From the NCBI RefSeq assembly GCF_000238375.3, contig NZ_AHBZ03000015.1, positions 186,001 through 250,000 of the forward strand: a stretch of 64,000 nt of DNA, written 5' to 3'. This stretch comes from Pseudoalteromonas citrea. Its GTDB lineage: Bacteria > Pseudomonadota > Gammaproteobacteria > Enterobacterales > Alteromonadaceae. The translations under genes and the position numbers were made by a program. Position 1 is the stretch's first letter. Each line of letters starts with the position of its first letter. A model generated the notes under the pieces. That model saw only the letters and a program-made list of their open reading frames with translations. It searched no databases and was not told where the DNA came from. Positions 39,764-48,856 of this stretch are shown here, one piece after another.

Positions 39764-39775
39764 ACCTTAGTCGTA
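39764..39775. promoter_or_regulatory. Candidate CrbR site 1, actP side
   Basis: ACCTTAGTCGTA within GAGACCTTAGTCG has a GAC-N4-GTC dyad. It shares its core with two sites in the acs/porin region. Confidence 0.45.
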
Positions 39776-39783
39776 ACGGCAGC

Positions 39784-39799
39784 TTTACGTTTACGTAAA
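39784..39799. promoter_or_regulatory. TTTACGT-N2-ACGTAAA dyad, LiuR-like operator
   Basis: A perfect 7-bp inverted repeat around TT is extended by flanking GCAG and CTGC. It resembles the MerR-family LiuR operator as I recall it. It is about 112 bases upstream of the DUF4212 start. Confidence 0.5.
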
Positions 39800-39907
39800 C
39801 TGCTACACCGAGTGATTCAGTAAATAAAAAAACTAATATTTTACAAGCAGTTATGAACTTCAATCGACTAACTTTATTCATGATTTAATCACAACGGTGT
39901 TTATAAG

Positions 39908-39919
39908 ACATTAGTCTAA
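39908..39919. promoter_or_regulatory. Candidate CrbR site 2, crbS side
   Basis: ACATTAGTCTAA within AGACATTAGTCT has an AGAC-N4-GTCT dyad. It matches the ACCTTAGTC core with one change. Confidence 0.4.
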
Positions 39920-40046
39920 AACATGATATGAAAGTTAAAATTAGTCATATAAAACATGTAGCTACAGATTGATATCGATAATCTGCATGACAACATATTA
40001 GGCAAGTATGTTATGGTAGAAACACCAGAAAATAATAAGAAAAACC

Positions 40047-43000
40047 ATGACTGTAGCTTTAACATTTGTCGCATTGTGTTATATCGGGATTTTGTTTTGG
40101 ATAGCGAATTGGGGCGATAAAACTACACCCAATGCACTAAAAATCAGCCACCACCCGTTCGTTTATGCGCTTTCTCTAGGGATTTACTGCACGTCATGGA
40201 CTTATTATGGATCTGTGGGAACTGCAGCAACAAGCAGCTGGCATTACTTACCAATTTTATTAGGTCCTGCCCTGCTTTTCTTATTTGCACATGGCTTTTT
40301 AAGAAAACTGGTACTGGTGAGTAAAAAGCAAAATATTACGACCATTGCTGATTTCATTTCGGCTCGCTACGGAAAGCGCCAAGCTACAGCCGTGATGGTG
40401 ACACTCATCGCATTACTCGCCACCATCCCCTATATTGCCTTGCAGTTAAAAGCGCTTAGCAGCAGTTTTTTACTATTACAGCAAGACGAGAATGTATCAG
40501 GCACTATTTTAGCACTAACAGGTACTCTCATCATGGCGCTATTTGCCATATTCTTTGGTACTCGTAAAGTAGATGTCACTGAATATCGTTCAGGATTAAT
40601 GCTCGCAGTGGCATTTGAATCATTAATAAAGCTAATCGCATTAGCAGCCGTCGCAACGCTTGCATTTATTACGCTATACAAACAACCCGCTCCTCTACTA
40701 TCATTGACGACACACTGGCAGGGTTTTGATTTTTTAAACTTCAACTTCATAGGCCAATCCTTAATGGCCGCTGCCGCGATTATTTGTTTGCCTCGCCAGT
40801 TCCATGTCACAGTAGTCGACAATCAAGATAGGCGTCATTTACATACTGCACGCTGGGCATTTCCCCTCTACTTACTGCTAACCGCAGCAATGATAATTCC
40901 CATTGCTACTGCTGCAATACATCCTAATATCGGGTTAGGAGTCGCGGCCGATAGCTTTGTATTAGCTTTACCTCTCATGCACGGGCACTCTATCATTACC
41001 ACCTTTGTGTTTATTGGAGGATTATCCGCAGCAACGGCTATGATAGTAGTTGCAACGCTCACACTGAGCACCATGCTGTCAAATGATGTTGTTCTGCCAT
41101 TACTGATCAAACGTAATTTTAGATATAACCCATTAACCAAAAACTATAAATCTCAGATCCTGTTAATTCGACGCTTTATCATTGCTGCAATATTACTATT
41201 GGCTTATTTATATCAGCAATGGTTTGGTCATGGAGAGGCTCTAGCCAATATGGGTTTAGTCGCTTTTTCCCTAGTAACACAGCTTCTACCAGCCATTGTT
41301 TTTGGCCTTTACTGGCGTAAAGGCCATGCCTATGGGGTATACGCAGGATTATTTGCCGGTTTAGTCTGTTGGGTATTATTTCTAATGCTTCCAGTACTCG
41401 ATGCCGGCGCAATGATGAGTTATGACTTTCGCCAAAGCGTGATCACCCAAGGTACACTCATTGCTCTGTTTGCAAATATTTGTTGTTATATTAGCTTTTC
41501 TTTGGCGGCACATGAACGATTAATAGATAAGATCCAAGCCGCCGCTTTTGTAAACCCCAAAGAGCAAGCCACCTTAGCTAAACGGTTAAATAAAAACGTT
41601 AAAGCCAGCGTGTATGACTTTAAAGTATTACTACAAACCTTTTTAGGTGTACAGCGCTCTAATCAATTGCTTGGTCACTATTCACTGAGCCACGATATCG
41701 ATGACAATAATGCCTACCCGACACCCGAATTCATCGCTTACTGTGAACGCTCTCTTACCGGTGTTTTAGGGGCATCATCAGCTCAAGCTTTAGTCCATAC
41801 CGTTGCCTCAGGCAAACAAATGGCCTTTGAAGAAGTCGTCAATTTCTTTGATGAAACAACACAAGCCCTGCAATTTAACCAAAACTTACTTTATACCTCT
41901 TTAGAGAACTTAAGCCACGGTATTTCCGTTGTCGATAAAGATCTCAAATTAGTTGCTTGGAATAAGCGCTACAGTGAAATGTTCCATTACCCTGAAGACT
42001 TTCTTGATGTAGGGTTACCCATTGAACAAGTGATCCGTTTTAACGCCAATCGCGGAGAATGCGGACCAGGAGAAATAGAACGTCAAGTTGAGAAACGCGT
42101 ACAACACTTACGTAATGGCACATCTCATCACTTTATTCGCCACCGTCGTGACGGGCAAGTCTACGAAATGATTGGTAACCCGCTACCTGAAGGGGGGTTT
42201 GTAACCAGTTTTTCTGACATAACAATGCACATCGCAACCCAAAATGCGCTAGAAGAAATCAACATGGATCTCGAAAACCGTATTGAGGCACGGACTCAAG
42301 AGATCAGAACTATTAACACGGATTTAGAATCGCAAATAGCAAGTCGAATTGAAACAGAACACGCACTCATTGGTGCAAAAAAAGAGGCCGAGCGAGCCAA
42401 TGATAGTAAAACACGCTTTCTGGCACTGGCCAGTCACGATATTTTACAGCCACTGAATGCAGCAAGACTCTATCTAGCCGCCATTAATGAACAAACACTA
42501 ACACCACAAGACCAGGGCAACTTCAATAAACTTGGGGATAGTTTAGATTCAACGGTACATCTCATGTCGGCTCTTTTAGATATTGCCAAACTTGAACAAG
42601 GCGCAATGAAGCCCTCTCCTCGCCATTTTGATATTGAGGATATTCTGAACCCACTGGCGAATGAATACGCAATGCTCTCCAAAGAGAAAGGGTTACTCCT
42701 AAAAGTACGTAGTGCATGCCATATTGTGCATAGTGATACCACTTACTTACGGCGAATTATTCAAAACTTGGTGTCAAATGCGGTGAAATATACCGATACA
42801 GGTAAAGTACTCATTGCCTGTCGTGCCCGAAGACATAATTTACGTATAGAAGTGTGGGACACAGGCACAGGAATAAGCCCATTAGAACAAGAAAAGATTT
42901 TTAATGATTTTTATCGTGTGAAAAGTGATGACAATAAAGGCGTTGGGCTCGGACTTGGGGTTGTAAAACGCCTCTGTGATTTGTTATCTATCACACTCGA

Positions 43001-43484
43001 TGTCCACTCAATCCAAAGTAAGGGAAGCCGCTTTAGTATTGAAGTCCCTTATGGCGATGTATCGCTTGCCCCACAGCGACCAAATAAACAAACATTATTG
43101 CAAAGCAACAGTGAAAATAAGCAAAAATTATCACTCATTGCCGTTGATGATGATCCAAAGAACTTATCGGCAATGGCTAGTTTATTAGATAAATGGCAAA
43201 CCAATTACCAGCTATTCGATAACATCAATGACGCATTGGCATATGCACAAGAAAATAAAGCGCCGGATATAATTTTAATGGATTACCAGCTTGGTGTTGA
43301 TTGCGACGGCATCACGTTAATTAAAACCTTACGTGAAATTTGGCAAAGCCAAGTACCCGCCGTTTTAATCACCGCAATGCGCGATCCACAACTAAAAGCC
43401 CAAACAAAAGCGCTCAATATTCACTATTTATCAAAGCCCATAAAACCTGCAAAACTCAGGGCACTATTAATACATCAGCATTAG
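40047..43484 (+). CDS. crbS: CrbS-type hybrid sensor: SSS transporter fused to histidine kinase and receiver
   Basis: CrbS with CrbR controls acetate scavenging (acs) in Vibrio and Pseudomonas. The 1145-residue product has an N-terminal sodium:solute-symporter-like domain of about 13 TM helices (residues 1-490). A linker and PAS-like domain (about 600-745, SLENLSHGISVVDKDLKLVAWN) follow. A coiled coil leads to HisKA with phospho-acceptor His in LALASHDILQPLN. HATPase_c has QNLVSNAVKYT and GVGLGLGVV. A C-terminal receiver (about 1030-1145) has phospho-acceptor Asp in IILMDYQLG. Being divergent from actP and close to crbR and acs fits this role. What the transporter domain senses is unknown. 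Confidence 0.9.
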   Translation: MTVALTFVALCYIGILFWIANWGDKTTPNALKISHHPFVYALSLGIYCTSWTYYGSVGTAATSSWHYLPILLGPALLFLFAHGFLRKLVLVSKKQNITTIADFISARYGKRQATAVMVTLIALLATIPYIALQLKALSSSFLLLQQDENVSGTILALTGTLIMALFAIFFGTRKVDVTEYRSGLMLAVAFESLIKLIALAAVATLAFITLYKQPAPLLSLTTHWQGFDFLNFNFIGQSLMAAAAIICLPRQFHVTVVDNQDRRHLHTARWAFPLYLLLTAAMIIPIATAAIHPNIGLGVAADSFVLALPLMHGHSIITTFVFIGGLSAATAMIVVATLTLSTMLSNDVVLPLLIKRNFRYNPLTKNYKSQILLIRRFIIAAILLLAYLYQQWFGHGEALANMGLVAFSLVTQLLPAIVFGLYWRKGHAYGVYAGLFAGLVCWVLFLMLPVLDAGAMMSYDFRQSVITQGTLIALFANICCYISFSLAAHERLIDKIQAAAFVNPKEQATLAKRLNKNVKASVYDFKVLLQTFLGVQRSNQLLGHYSLSHDIDDNNAYPTPEFIAYCERSLTGVLGASSAQALVHTVASGKQMAFEEVVNFFDETTQALQFNQNLLYTSLENLSHGISVVDKDLKLVAWNKRYSEMFHYPEDFLDVGLPIEQVIRFNANRGECGPGEIERQVEKRVQHLRNGTSHHFIRHRRDGQVYEMIGNPLPEGGFVTSFSDITMHIATQNALEEINMDLENRIEARTQEIRTINTDLESQIASRIETEHALIGAKKEAERANDSKTRFLALASHDILQPLNAARLYLAAINEQTLTPQDQGNFNKLGDSLDSTVHLMSALLDIAKLEQGAMKPSPRHFDIEDILNPLANEYAMLSKEKGLLLKVRSACHIVHSDTTYLRRIIQNLVSNAVKYTDTGKVLIACRARRHNLRIEVWDTGTGISPLEQEKIFNDFYRVKSDDNKGVGLGLGVVKRLCDLLSITLDVHSIQSKGSRFSIEVPYGDVSLAPQRPNKQTLLQSNSENKQKLSLIAVDDDPKNLSAMASLLDKWQTNYQLFDNINDALAYAQENKAPDIILMDYQLGVDCDGITLIKTLREIWQSQVPAVLITAMRDPQLKAQTKALNIHYLSKPIKPAKLRALLIHQH

Positions 43485-43612
43485 AAACAGAGAAATATAA
43501 AATATTGGAAAATAAAAAATTAATACTGTGCATTCTGTGAGAAATTAACATTCCAAAATGTCCCATTTACTTTTAAAGTAGAGGGATATTATTCATATAG
43601 GAATGAGGAAAA

Positions 43613-44443
43613 ATGAATTATATTTTAACAACAGAGTGTAGCGATGATGTCGGCCTCATCGCCAAGATCACTAACTTGTGCTTTGAGCACACCCTAAATA
43701 TTACCCGAAATAATGAATTTGTAGATAAAGCTGGGCAACGTTTCTTTATGCGTACAGAGTTAACCGGGCAACCCAGCGATAACTTTTTAACTCAGCTGCG
43801 CCAACAACTCCCATCAGGGGCGAAAGTCACCATGTATGGTGAGGAGAAAACCAAGGTTGTCTTGCTCGCCACAAAAGAAGCACACTGCTTAGGCGGGGTA
43901 TTACTTAAACAATTTGAGCAAGCGCTAAATATTGAAATTTTAGCCGTGATCGCAAACTATCCTGACTTAGCCCCATTGGTAAATGGTTTTAACGTCCCTT
44001 ACCATCACGTATCGCACGAAGGGCTTTCTAGATCAGAGCATGATAAAGCAGTAGGCGATCTCATTGAAAGCTACAATCCTGACGTTATAGGTTTAGCAAA
44101 ATACATGCGTATTCTTAGTCCTGAGTTTGTCGCCCGCTTTAATAATAAAATTATCAACATTCACCACTCATTTCTTCCGGCATTTATTGGTGCAAAGCCC
44201 TATCATCAAGCCTTTGAAAGAGGAGTTAAAATCATTGGCGCAACGGCACACTTTGTTAACGATGAGCTAGACGAAGGGCCCATCATTGCCCAGAATGTCA
44301 CTCAGGTTAGCCATGCAGATACAGCGCAAGCAATGGCAAAAATGGGCCGAGACATCGAGAAAACAGTATTTTGTAAAGCACTGCAATTAGCATCGGAGCA
44401 CAAAGTGTTTATCAATGGCAATAAAACAGTGGTTTTTAGCTAA
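43613..44443 (+). CDS. purU: Formyltetrahydrofolate deformylase
   Basis: PurU hydrolyses 10-formyl-THF to formate and THF, balancing one-carbon pools. The 276-residue product has an N-terminal ACT domain (residues 1-80; starts YILTTECSDDVGLIAKIT). The formyltransferase-like catalytic domain has NIHHSFLPAFIGA with the catalytic His, and the Asp in VNDELDEGPIIAQ. It lies between crbS and crbR, an insertion into the acetate module with no obvious link to it. Confidence 0.95.
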   Translation: MNYILTTECSDDVGLIAKITNLCFEHTLNITRNNEFVDKAGQRFFMRTELTGQPSDNFLTQLRQQLPSGAKVTMYGEEKTKVVLLATKEAHCLGGVLLKQFEQALNIEILAVIANYPDLAPLVNGFNVPYHHVSHEGLSRSEHDKAVGDLIESYNPDVIGLAKYMRILSPEFVARFNNKIINIHHSFLPAFIGAKPYHQAFERGVKIIGATAHFVNDELDEGPIIAQNVTQVSHADTAQAMAKMGRDIEKTVFCKALQLASEHKVFINGNKTVVFS

Positions 44444-44454
44444 ATAAATTGGCA

Positions 44455-44479
44455 ATGAAGTGCGATAGTCGCACTTCAT
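44455..44479. terminator. Hairpin between convergent purU and crbR
   Basis: A perfect 11-bp stem (ATGAAGTGCGA / TCGCACTTCAT) with a TAG loop has no T tract, but sits exactly between two convergent 3' ends. Confidence 0.65.
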
Positions 44480-44490
44480 AACTCATACCT

Positions 44491-45144
44491 TTAAGACATC
44501 GCTTCAACAGGTTCAAGCTGCAGTTTTGAAGCTATTAATACCGCTTGTGTCCGATTATAAACACCTAACTTTCTGAAGATAGCCGTAATATGTGCTTTTA
44601 CTGTGGCTTCTGATATATGCAGCTCAAATGCGATTTGTTTATTCAATAGCCCTTCATGTAAATAGCGCAGTACTTTATATTGCTGAGGCGTCAGTGAGGC
44701 TACTTGTTGCGCAACTTCTTTGTCTGCAATTTCCAACCCTGATACTTTGTCTTTAATTGATGCAGGTAACCAACTATCCCCTTCGAGTACGTGCTCAATA
44801 GCGCGTGCAATATCCTGTGATGAAGAGGCTTTCGGAATAAATCCCATGGCACCATAGCCCATCACTTTTGAAATAATGGCCAAGTCTTCACTGCCTGAAA
44901 TAACCACAATAGGTAAGCTGGGGTAGTCTTCTCTTATTCGGATCAAGCCGTACAAATCCCCACTACCAGGCATATGTAAGTCTAACAGGAGTAAATCTAA
45001 CTCTTCCTGAGAGGATAAAACTGATAATGTTGTCTCGAAGTTTTCCGACTCAAAAACCTCTAAACCTTCAAATTGAGTTTGAAGCGCGCCTTTCAAAGCC
45101 TCCCTAAATAAAGGGTGATCATCCGCGATTAAAAACTGATTCAT
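44491..45144 (-). CDS. crbR: LuxR/NarL-family response regulator CrbR
   Basis: This is the partner of CrbS and activator of acs in related bacteria. The 217-residue product has a receiver domain: DDHPLFREAL near the start, phospho-acceptor Asp in LLLLDLHMPG (about residue 57), and Lys in GFIPKASSS. The LuxR-type helix-turn-helix lies at about 150-210 (SLTPQQYKVLRYLHEGLLNKQIA, VKAHITAIFRKLGV). It is directly downstream of acs on the same strand, with a terminator between, so its own promoter probably lies in the 92-base gap. Confidence 0.9.
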   Translation of the reverse strand: MNQFLIADDHPLFREALKGALQTQFEGLEVFESENFETTLSVLSSQEELDLLLLDLHMPGSGDLYGLIRIREDYPSLPIVVISGSEDLAIISKVMGYGAMGFIPKASSSQDIARAIEHVLEGDSWLPASIKDKVSGLEIADKEVAQQVASLTPQQYKVLRYLHEGLLNKQIAFELHISEATVKAHITAIFRKLGVYNRTQAVLIASKLQLEPVEAMS

Positions 45145-45161
45145 GCTTTACTCCTAAAATT

Positions 45162-45190
45162 TCGGCTGTCATCTTAAAGAGGACAGCCGA
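45162..45190 (-). terminator. Terminator of acs
   Basis: A 9-bp stem (TCGGCTGTC / GACAGCCGA) with an 11-base loop is followed on the minus strand by AATTTTAG. It lies between acs and crbR. Confidence 0.7.
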
Positions 45191-45236
45191 TATAGTACGT
45201 TTAGAATCCAATGAAATTCAAGCTTTTAACGCATTA

Positions 45237-47177
45237 TTAACGATTCAACCTGTTTTCAATAAGCTCATCCACAACACTTGGGTCTGCTAACGTAGAGGTA
45301 TCTCCCAGCTGTTGATACTCATTTGCAGCGATTTTACGTAAAATACGACGCATGATTTTTCCTGAACGCGTCTTAGGTAGACCCGGTGACCACTGGATCA
45401 TATCCGGCGATGCTATTGGGCTTAACTCCTTACGAACCCAGTTTCTCACTTCTTTTGTCAACGCATCGCTTATCTCAATGCCTTCATTTGGCGTGACATA
45501 AACATAAATTCCTTGTCCCTTTATTTCGTGAGGGTAACCAACCACAGCTGCTTCAGCTACCGCTTCATGTGCAACGAGTGCACTTTCTATTTCTGCAGTA
45601 CCAAGACGGTGACCCGACACATTAAGCACATCATCTACACGTCCAGTGATCCAGTAATAACCATCTTCATCACGACGACAGCCGTCACCTGTAAAATAAA
45701 CTCCAGGATAGGCAGAGAAGTAAGTTTGCTCAAAGCGCTCATGATCGCCATAGACCGTGCGAGCCTGAGATGGCCACGAATCTAGGATCACCAAGTTACC
45801 ATCCGTTGCTCCCTCGAGTGTTTCACCCTGAGCATCAAATAGTGCTGGTGCAATACCAAAGAAAGGTCGAGTCGCCGAACCAGGTTTCATATCTGTCGCC
45901 CCAGGCAATGGCGTGATCATGATGCCACCGGTCTCAGTTTGCCACCAAGTATCTACGATTGGGCATGTACTATTACCAATACTTTCGTAATACCAAGTCC
46001 ATGCTTCAGGGTTAATGGGTTCACCTACTGAGCCTAAAATTCTTAAGCTTGAACGATTTGATGTTGCTGTTGGTTCATCGCCTTTAGCCATGAGTGCACG
46101 AATAGCCGTTGGCGCCGTATATAAAATAGTGACATTATGCTTATCCACTATTTCACCCATGCGACCTGCTGTCGGATAGGTAGGCACGCCTTCAAATATC
46201 ACTTGGGTACAGCCATTAACAAGTGGGCCATATGCGATATAACTGTGGCCGGTGATCCAACCCACATCCGCGCTACACCAATATACATCCTCTTCTTTTA
46301 GGTCAAAAACATATTCATGGGTCATTGATGAATAAACTAAATAACCCCCAGTTGTGTGTACCACGCCTTTAGGCTGACCCGTAGAGCCTGAGGTATATAG
46401 TATAAACAAAGGATCTTCAGCATTCATGGGGGTTGGTTCGCATTTCGCTGGCAACTCGCTAACCAAATCATGCCACCATATGTCGTGAGCGTTCCACTCA
46501 ACTTCTCCACCCGTCAGCTGATGTACAATAACATGCTCAACGCTGGTCACGCTCTCTTGGGCAACGGCTTCATCAACATTTGCCTTAAGTGGTACAGCAT
46601 TGCCACCACGACGGCCTTCATCAGATGTGATCACCACTTTAGCACCAGAATCTTTTATCCTATCTGCAATTGCTGAAGGAGAAAAACCACCAAATACCAC
46701 AGAGTGTACCGCTCCGACTCTTGCACAGGCTTGCATCGCATATACGGCCTGTGGTGTCATTGGCATATATATCGCTACTCTGTCGCCCTTTTCAACGCCT
46801 AACTTTTTTAAACCATTTGCAAGCTTAGCCACTTCATCATGTAGCTGCTGATAAGTAATATTTTCGCCATCTTCAGGGTTGTCGCCTTCCCAAATCAGTG
46901 CGACTTTATCTGCTTTATCTATTAGGTGTCGATCGATGCAATTGTATGAAGCATTCAGTTGTCCATCTTCGAACCACTTAATATCGATATGGCCTTTATC
47001 AAATGAAGTATTTTTTACTTTGCTATAAGGGGTCGACCAGTCTAGTCGCTTTCCATGCTCAGCCCAAAAACCGTGCGGATCTTCTATCGATTGCTTATAC
47101 ATTTCGTTGTATTGGTCATTATCAATAAGTGCGGCGTTCTTGATTTTTTCAGGAACAGGATAAATGCTCTGTGACAT
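45237..47177 (-). CDS. acs: Acetyl-CoA synthetase
   Basis: Acs activates acetate to acetyl-CoA via acetyl-AMP. Started at ATG 47177 (GGAG seven bases upstream; two further ATG lie within the 12 bases before it) the protein has 646 residues. The AMP-binding motif is [12 protein letters not shown], then WWQTETGG and [17 protein letters not shown]. The acetylatable Lys lies in [14 protein letters not shown] near the C-terminus. It is divergent from a DcaP-like porin and next to CrbR, its likely activator. Confidence 0.96.
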   Translation of the reverse strand: MSQSIYPVPEKIKNAALIDNDQYNEMYKQSIEDPHGFWAEHGKRLDWSTPYSKVKNTSFDKGHIDIKWFEDGQLNASYNCIDRHLIDKADKVALIWEGDNPEDGENITYQQLHDEVAKLANGLKKLGVEKGDRVAIYMPMTPQAVYAMQACARVGAVHSVVFGGFSPSAIADRIKDSGAKVVITSDEGRRGGNAVPLKANVDEAVAQESVTSVEHVIVHQLTGGEVEWNAHDIWWHDLVSELPAKCEPTPMNAEDPLFILYTSGSTGQPKGVVHTTGGYLVYSSMTHEYVFDLKEEDVYWCSADVGWITGHSYIAYGPLVNGCTQVIFEGVPTYPTAGRMGEIVDKHNVTILYTAPTAIRALMAKGDEPTATSNRSSLRILGSVGEPINPEAWTWYYESIGNSTCPIVDTWWQTETGGIMITPLPGATDMKPGSATRPFFGIAPALFDAQGETLEGATDGNLVILDSWPSQARTVYGDHERFEQTYFSAYPGVYFTGDGCRRDEDGYYWITGRVDDVLNVSGHRLGTAEIESALVAHEAVAEAAVVGYPHEIKGQGIYVYVTPNEGIEISDALTKEVRNWVRKELSPIASPDMIQWSPGLPKTRSGKIMRRILRKIAANEYQQLGDTSTLADPSVVDELIENRLNR

Positions 47178-47250
47178 AGTCATCTCCATGGTAAATTACT
47201 TGCCGATAGGCTTTCATCAAGGATCACTCAGCTACGCACTGGAGAGTATT

Positions 47251-47264
47251 AGACCTTAGTTGTA
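47251..47264. promoter_or_regulatory. Candidate CrbR site, acs side
   Basis: AGACCTTAGTTGTA shares AGACCTTAGT with the actP-side site. It lies about 75 bases upstream of the acs start. Confidence 0.45.
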
Positions 47265-47426
47265 TATGACTCGAAAAGAGTTGTAATTTTAAGCAAATTA
47301 TAATTTTGTTGAATTAAACAGCACAATCATATAATTAACATCATAAAAGCATGAAATAACATAATTTTACACGATATACATTGTCCCTAATATCAATATA
47401 ATCCCTTCCAACTTCTCATTCGTGCC

Positions 47427-47440
47427 ACCTTAGTCTCATA
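47427..47440. promoter_or_regulatory. Candidate CrbR site, porin side
   Basis: ACCTTAGTCTCATA overlaps a GTCT-CAT-AGAC dyad. It lies about 105 bases upstream of the porin start and shares ACCTTAGTC with the actP-side site. Confidence 0.45.
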
Positions 47441-47543
47441 GACCAATAGGTAATTGAGTAAAAATCATGCTTAATCAAAAGTGATGATGAACCCTACTTC
47501 AATAGTCGTTGCCTATTCAACGTGGCTATAAGGAACAAAAATT

Positions 47544-48707
47544 ATGACAATAAAACATTTCGCAATAAAAACCCTTACAGCAATTGCCGTTTCAGGCGCT
47601 TTAAGTGCTCCAAGCTACGCAGCCGCCATTGGTGAAACCAAGGTGAATTATGGCGGGTATGTTAAGTTAGATGCTATCTGGAGTGACTTCTCTGATGGTA
47701 CATTACCTAGCTCCCATATAGGCAGGGATTTTTACGTTCCGGGTACAACGCCGGTATCCGCGAGTAGCTCTGAAGATGCAGTATTTGATATGCATGCTCG
47801 TCAATCTCGGTTTAACTTTTCGACGGCGACTAAACTGGCTGATGGTAGCGACATTAAAACAAAAATAGAGCTAGACTTTATTGTCACAGGCGGGGGAAAT
47901 GAACGAGTCAGTAATTCTTATTCTCCCCGTTTAAGACAGGCCTTTCTAACATATAAAGGTTGGTTATTTGGTCAGGCATGGTCAAACTTTCAAAATGTAG
48001 GTGCATTACCAGAAACGCTGGACTTTGTTGGGCCAAGTGAAGGTACCGTGTTCGTGCGTCAAGCGATGGTAAAATATGCCGTGGGTAACTGGTCGTTTTC
48101 CGCTGAGAACCCGGAGAGTACAATAACAACCGCGCAGCAAGGTAGAGTTGTGACCGATGACGCAAGTATGCCTGACTTTACTGCGCGTTATACCCATAAA
48201 GGTGATTGGGGCAACGTGGTAGTCAGTGCACTTGCTCGTCAGCTAACCTATAAAACAGGTGCAGCCGATGAGAATGAAACATCATTTGGTATTAGCGCAT
48301 CGGGCAGAGTTAACTTTGGTAAGAACAACCTCAAGTTTATGCTGACTCAAGGTAAAGGACTTGGCCGTTATGTAGGCCTAAATGTTGCTAATGGCGGTGT
48401 ATATGATGGTAATGAGTTACATGCAATAGATTCAACATCTGGCTTCATAGGCTATCAACATCACTGGAATACGCAATTGCGCTCAACATTCTTATATTCT
48501 TTCTTCTCGGCTGATAATGACACCAATTTACTTACAATCACTGGTGACCCAACAGAATCGAGCATGAGTTACAGTGCTAATTTACTTTACTCACCGGTTA
48601 AAAAGCTTACTTTTGGGGCCGAATACAAAGTGGGTACTCGTGAGACTCAAAGTGGCTTAGAAGGTGATATAAATCGCTTACAATTCTCAGCAAAATACGC
48701 ATTCTAA
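47544..48707 (+). CDS. DcaP-family trimeric outer-membrane porin
   Basis: DcaP porins carry small, mainly anionic solutes such as dicarboxylates across the outer membrane. The 387-residue product has a signal peptide (cleavage near SYAAA, about residue 27). The mature domain begins VNYGGYVKLDAIWSDFSDGT, characteristic of DcaP. Later segments are HARQSRFNFSTAT, GQAWSNFQN and a C-terminal strand FSAKYAF with terminal Phe. It is divergent from acs, so it may admit acetate or related acids; this is inferred from position and a shared motif. Confidence 0.82.
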   Translation: MTIKHFAIKTLTAIAVSGALSAPSYAAAIGETKVNYGGYVKLDAIWSDFSDGTLPSSHIGRDFYVPGTTPVSASSSEDAVFDMHARQSRFNFSTATKLADGSDIKTKIELDFIVTGGGNERVSNSYSPRLRQAFLTYKGWLFGQAWSNFQNVGALPETLDFVGPSEGTVFVRQAMVKYAVGNWSFSAENPESTITTAQQGRVVTDDASMPDFTARYTHKGDWGNVVVSALARQLTYKTGAADENETSFGISASGRVNFGKNNLKFMLTQGKGLGRYVGLNVANGGVYDGNELHAIDSTSGFIGYQHHWNTQLRSTFLYSFFSADNDTNLLTITGDPTESSMSYSANLLYSPVKKLTFGAEYKVGTRETQSGLEGDINRLQFSAKYAF

Positions 48708-48775
48708 TGCGAATTATGTTTTAGAGAGTTTTAAATAGAATTACCTTAACGAGTGTCTATTGTCTAAATAAAACA

Positions 48776-48796
48776 GGGGCAAAATTCAAGTGCCCC
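48776..48796 (-). terminator. Terminator of the four-gene accessory operon
   Basis: On the minus strand GGGGCA-N9-TGCCCC is followed by TGTTTTATTT. It lies about 60 bases after the last gene of the operon. Confidence 0.65.
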
Positions 48797-48856
48797 AAGT
48801 CTTAGGCAATAGCCATTTTATTTTACGAAAAGTATATCTTCAGCACTCTATCGCAC

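Larger units (their letters stand above)
39673..40046. other. Divergent control region actP / crbS
   Basis: This 374-base region has no gene. It holds promoters for the minus-strand DUF4212-actP operon and plus-strand crbS. It contains ACCTTAGT-like motifs at 39764 and 39908, a shorter ACCTTAG at 39731, and a 16-base TTTACGT dyad at 39784. Confidence 0.6.
47178..47543. other. Divergent control region acs / DcaP-like porin
   Basis: There is no gene in this AT-rich 366-base region. It has two ACCTTAGT-type motifs, one near each gene (47251 and 47427). A porin Shine-Dalgarno (AAGGAAC) lies at about 47530. Confidence 0.6.
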
